From Clostridioides difficile (GTDB lineage Bacteria; Bacillota; Clostridia; Peptostreptococcales; Peptostreptococcaceae): a stretch of DNA of 64,000 nt. A program made the position numbers and the translations under genes. The notes beneath the pieces were generated by a model. The model was not told the DNA's origin, ran no database searches, and was given only the letters and a program-made list of their open reading frames with translations. Of the stretch, positions 61,848 to 64,000 are shown piece by piece; position 1 is the stretch's first letter; each line of letters begins with the position of its first letter. The DNA lies in contig CP103804.1 in NCBI GenBank assembly GCA_024919175.1, positions 2,170,001-2,234,000 on the forward strand. The letters run 5' to 3'.

Positions 61848-63440
61848 ATGGAGAATATGTTTTGTTTTCAATGTGAACAGACAGTTGGTGGTAAAGGATG
61901 TACTATAAATGGAGCTTGTGGTAAAAAAGGGGGAACAGCCAATTTACAAGATGAACTTACAGGGGTATTAATTGGACTTTCAAGAGCAACTGTTGGAAAT
62001 AAAAATAGACCAACAAGAGAAACAGATAAAGTTATGATAGAAGGATTGTTTACTACTGTAACAAATGTAAGTTTTGATGATGAAGCTATAAAAAGACAAA
62101 TTGAAAAAACTGAATTAGCAAAAAATGAACTTGTACCTAGATGTTCAGATTGTGCTACAACTTGTAATAGAAATGACAACTACGACATGATGAATTTATG
62201 GAATGATAATGAAGATATACGTTCATTAAAATCATTAATTTTATTTGGATTAAGAGGTATGGCTGCTTATGCTTATCATGCAATGGTACTTGGATATACA
62301 GATAAAGATGTGAATGACTTTTTCTATGAAGGGTTAATAGCAGTTGGAGAAGACTTATCCAGTGATGAACTTTTAGGATTTGTAATGAAAACTGGGGAAA
62401 TAAACTTGAAATGTATGGAATTACTTGATAGAGCAAATACTGAAACTTATGGAACACCAGAACCAACTCAAGTACCTATGAAAATTGAAAAGGGTCCATT
62501 TATTGTAGTTACAGGGCATGACCTTTATGATTTACACAAATTGCTAGAGCAAACAAAAGATAAGGGAATAAATATATATACTCATGGAGAATTATTACCA
62601 GCACATGCATATCCAAAATTAAAAGAATATAAGAATTTAAAAGGAAATTTTGGTACAGCATGGCAAAATCAACAAAAAGAATTTGACAATATACCTGCTC
62701 CAATACTATTTACAACAAACTGTTTAATGCCTGTTAAGGATAGTTATAGAGATAGAGTATTTACTACAGAAGTGGTTGCTTACCCTGGTATGGTTCATAT
62801 TGGAGAAGATAAAGATTTTTCTAGTGTCATAGAAAAAGCACTTGAACTTGGAGGATATAAAGAAGATATGCATATGACTGGAATCAATGGTGGTGATATG
62901 CTGACTACTGGTTTTGCAAGAGGAACAGTTTCATCTGTACAAGATACAGTAGTAGAAGCTGTAAAAAATGGAGCTATAAGACACTTTTTATTAGTTGGTG
63001 GTTGCGATGGTGCAAAACCTGGAAGAAATTATTATACTGAATTCGTAAAACAAGCTCCTGAAGACACTGTTATATTGACTCTTGCATGTGGAAAGTATAG
63101 ATTTAATGATTTAAATCTTGGAGAAATAGGTGGGCTACCACGTTTAATGGATATGGGACAATGTAATGATACTTACAGTGCAATTCAAGTGGCTGTTTCA
63201 TTGGCAAATGCTTTTGAATGTGATGTAAATGAATTACCTCTTAGCATAGTGCTATCATGGTATGAACAAAAAGCTGTTTGTGTACTTCTTACATTGCTTT
63301 ACTTAGGTATAAAAAATATCTATATAGGACCTTCTTTACCAGCGTTCTTGTCTCAAAATGTATTAAATATATTGGTTGATAAATTTGCTTTAACTCCTAT
63401 ATCTACTCCAGAAGAAGATATGAAAAAAATATTAGGCTAA
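61848..63440 (+). CDS. hcp: Hydroxylamine reductase (hybrid cluster protein)
   Basis: A 530-aa prismane protein with the hybrid [4Fe-2O-2S] cluster. N-terminal CFQCEQT with two further Cys (GCTINGACG) bind the cubane cluster. CGKYRFND and the GGCDGAKPGR and TNCLMP segments bring hybrid-cluster ligands. Known relatives reduce hydroxylamine and NO, protecting anaerobes against nitrosative stress. Divergent Crp/Fnr regulator upstream. A terminator follows. Confidence 0.96.
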   Translation: MENMFCFQCEQTVGGKGCTINGACGKKGGTANLQDELTGVLIGLSRATVGNKNRPTRETDKVMIEGLFTTVTNVSFDDEAIKRQIEKTELAKNELVPRCSDCATTCNRNDNYDMMNLWNDNEDIRSLKSLILFGLRGMAAYAYHAMVLGYTDKDVNDFFYEGLIAVGEDLSSDELLGFVMKTGEINLKCMELLDRANTETYGTPEPTQVPMKIEKGPFIVVTGHDLYDLHKLLEQTKDKGINIYTHGELLPAHAYPKLKEYKNLKGNFGTAWQNQQKEFDNIPAPILFTTNCLMPVKDSYRDRVFTTEVVAYPGMVHIGEDKDFSSVIEKALELGGYKEDMHMTGINGGDMLTTGFARGTVSSVQDTVVEAVKNGAIRHFLLVGGCDGAKPGRNYYTEFVKQAPEDTVILTLACGKYRFNDLNLGEIGGLPRLMDMGQCNDTYSAIQVAVSLANAFECDVNELPLSIVLSWYEQKAVCVLLTLLYLGIKNIYIGPSLPAFLSQNVLNILVDKFALTPISTPEEDMKKILG

Positions 63441-63512
63441 AAAGAATACTTTTGGCTAATAAATTATAAATTTTATAATCGAAATATTATTAAGAATACT
63501 TAGCATTAATAG

Positions 63513-63556
63513 AAATAAGGATTGGCTTTATATAAAGTTAATCCTTATTTCTGTTT
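63513..63556 (+). terminator. Terminator after hcp
   Basis: AAATAAGGATT pairs with AATCCTTATTT (63513-63523, 63540-63550), with inner TTTATATAAA, followed by CTGTTTTT. Confidence 0.75.
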
Positions 63557-63820
63557 TTATACTCTATTACTAAAGTAGATATTATTTTAATTAATTTAAT
63601 ATAACTCCTAATAAGTGATACTTTTAAACCTATAATGATTAAAAAATATATTATAGTATAAACAAATAAAATTTATGATTTTAATATTATAATATACTGA
63701 ATTTAATTATAGGGTGAGGAACTTTGTAATATAGAATTTGCATAATATATATATACTATAGTGTAATTATTTTAACTAAAATCTAAAATGTATAAGGATT
63801 TTATATGGGGGTATGTGTAT
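63557..63820. other. Intergenic region before patatin gene
   Basis: 264 bp of AT-rich DNA with no reading frame or clear promoter pair. GGGGG at 63807-63811 is the ribosome-binding site of the next gene. Confidence 0.6.
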
Positions 63821-64000
63821 ATGAAAAGTTCGAATTTTAATATATTAACGTTCGATGGTGGTGGATTAAAAGGAGCATTAAGTATATCCATACTTGAGAG
63901 AATCGTAGAGGAGTATCCAAGTTTGTTAAATAATATAAGTATGTTTGGAGGGACATCTACAGGCAGTTTGATTGCATTAGGGCTTGCATATGGTGTAAGC
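63821..64000 (+). CDS. Patatin-like phospholipase (N-terminal part, cut by window)
   Basis: The first 60 codons of a patatin-family lipid acyl hydrolase, continuing past the window. The oxyanion motif DGGGLKGA and the nucleophile elbow GTSTGS (Ser in G-x-S-x-G) are both present with normal spacing. ATG 63821 is nine bases after GGGGG. Bacterial patatins act as phospholipases or, when next to sensing genes, as defence effectors; the neighbourhood to the right is not visible. Confidence 0.85.
   Translation, partial: MKSSNFNILTFDGGGLKGALSISILERIVEEYPSLLNNISMFGGTSTGSLIALGLAYGVS

Noticed and set aside
1..64000. CRISPR array, tRNA, rRNA or complete insertion sequence
   Set aside because: No regularly spaced repeats, cloverleaf-like GC-rich segments or transposase frames were seen on either strand.

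Overview
The window is AT-rich (roughly 70% A+T) Firmicute DNA. Several genes point to Clostridioides difficile: a CWB2-type S-layer paralogue with a glucosaminidase domain (recognised as cwp24), an amidase close to the catalytic half of the C. difficile phage endolysin CD27L, an oxidative Stickland-type gene set, hybrid-cluster protein, and a PrdX-like prolyl-tRNA editing protein. No rRNA, tRNA, CRISPR array or complete mobile element is visible. The species call is inference from gene content; no database search was possible.

Layout. 1-8.3 kb: end of an ABC exporter, hflX behind a long leader with two overlapping upstream ORFs, a flavodoxin-like protein behind a consensus promoter with two palindromes, aldehyde dehydrogenase, AI-2E-family membrane protein, esterase. 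8.4-10.5 kb (minus): Na+/solute symporter plus TetR regulator. 11.1-18.6 kb: a long plus-strand cluster of GPH/MFS transporter, PLP aminotransferase, four-subunit 2-oxoacid:ferredoxin oxidoreductase and ADP-forming acyl-CoA synthetase. Together these can take an amino acid to a 2-oxoacid, an acyl-CoA, and finally a free acid plus ATP. 18.9-20.7 kb (minus): ferritin and a ROK regulator. 20.9-23.7 kb: a two-repeat small protein that appears to start at AUA, cwp24, and a small membrane protein. 23.9-31.1 kb: PHP phosphatase, then GH13 amylase, a membrane protein, beta-phosphoglucomutase and GH65 phosphorylase (phosphorolytic maltodextrin use).

31.3-36.4 kb: membrane-anchored glucosaminidase, a large lipoprotein with a glycosidase-like domain, and a lantibiotic/bacitracin-type ABC transporter. 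36.5-37.8 kb (minus): MFS exporter whose promoter carries a TetR-type operator without a neighbouring tetR. 38-40.3 kb: two SPOCS-like (DUF3794) proteins and the orphan endolysin-like amidase. 40.6-48 kb: DbpA helicase, DinB-like protein beside an IS605-like hairpin, alpha/beta hydrolase, MerR-methyltransferase fusion, VOC protein, a pseudogene scrap, LysR and a split chromate transporter. 48.1-51.3 kb (minus): SNF2 helicase with SWIM finger. 51.6-54.2 kb: molybdopterin oxidoreductase and its Fe-S partner. 55.1-55.9 kb (minus): PrdX-like protein preceded by a 19-codon leader ORF containing Pro-Pro. 56.3-60 kb: polar amino-acid ABC transporter with an M20 amidohydrolase. 60.2-63.4 kb: Crp/Fnr regulator divergent from ferredoxin-hcp. 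The window ends inside a patatin-like gene.

The strongest leads for undescribed biology are two candidate leader-peptide attenuators (hflX and the PrdX-like gene), the AUA-start gene, and the MerR-methyltransferase fusion.
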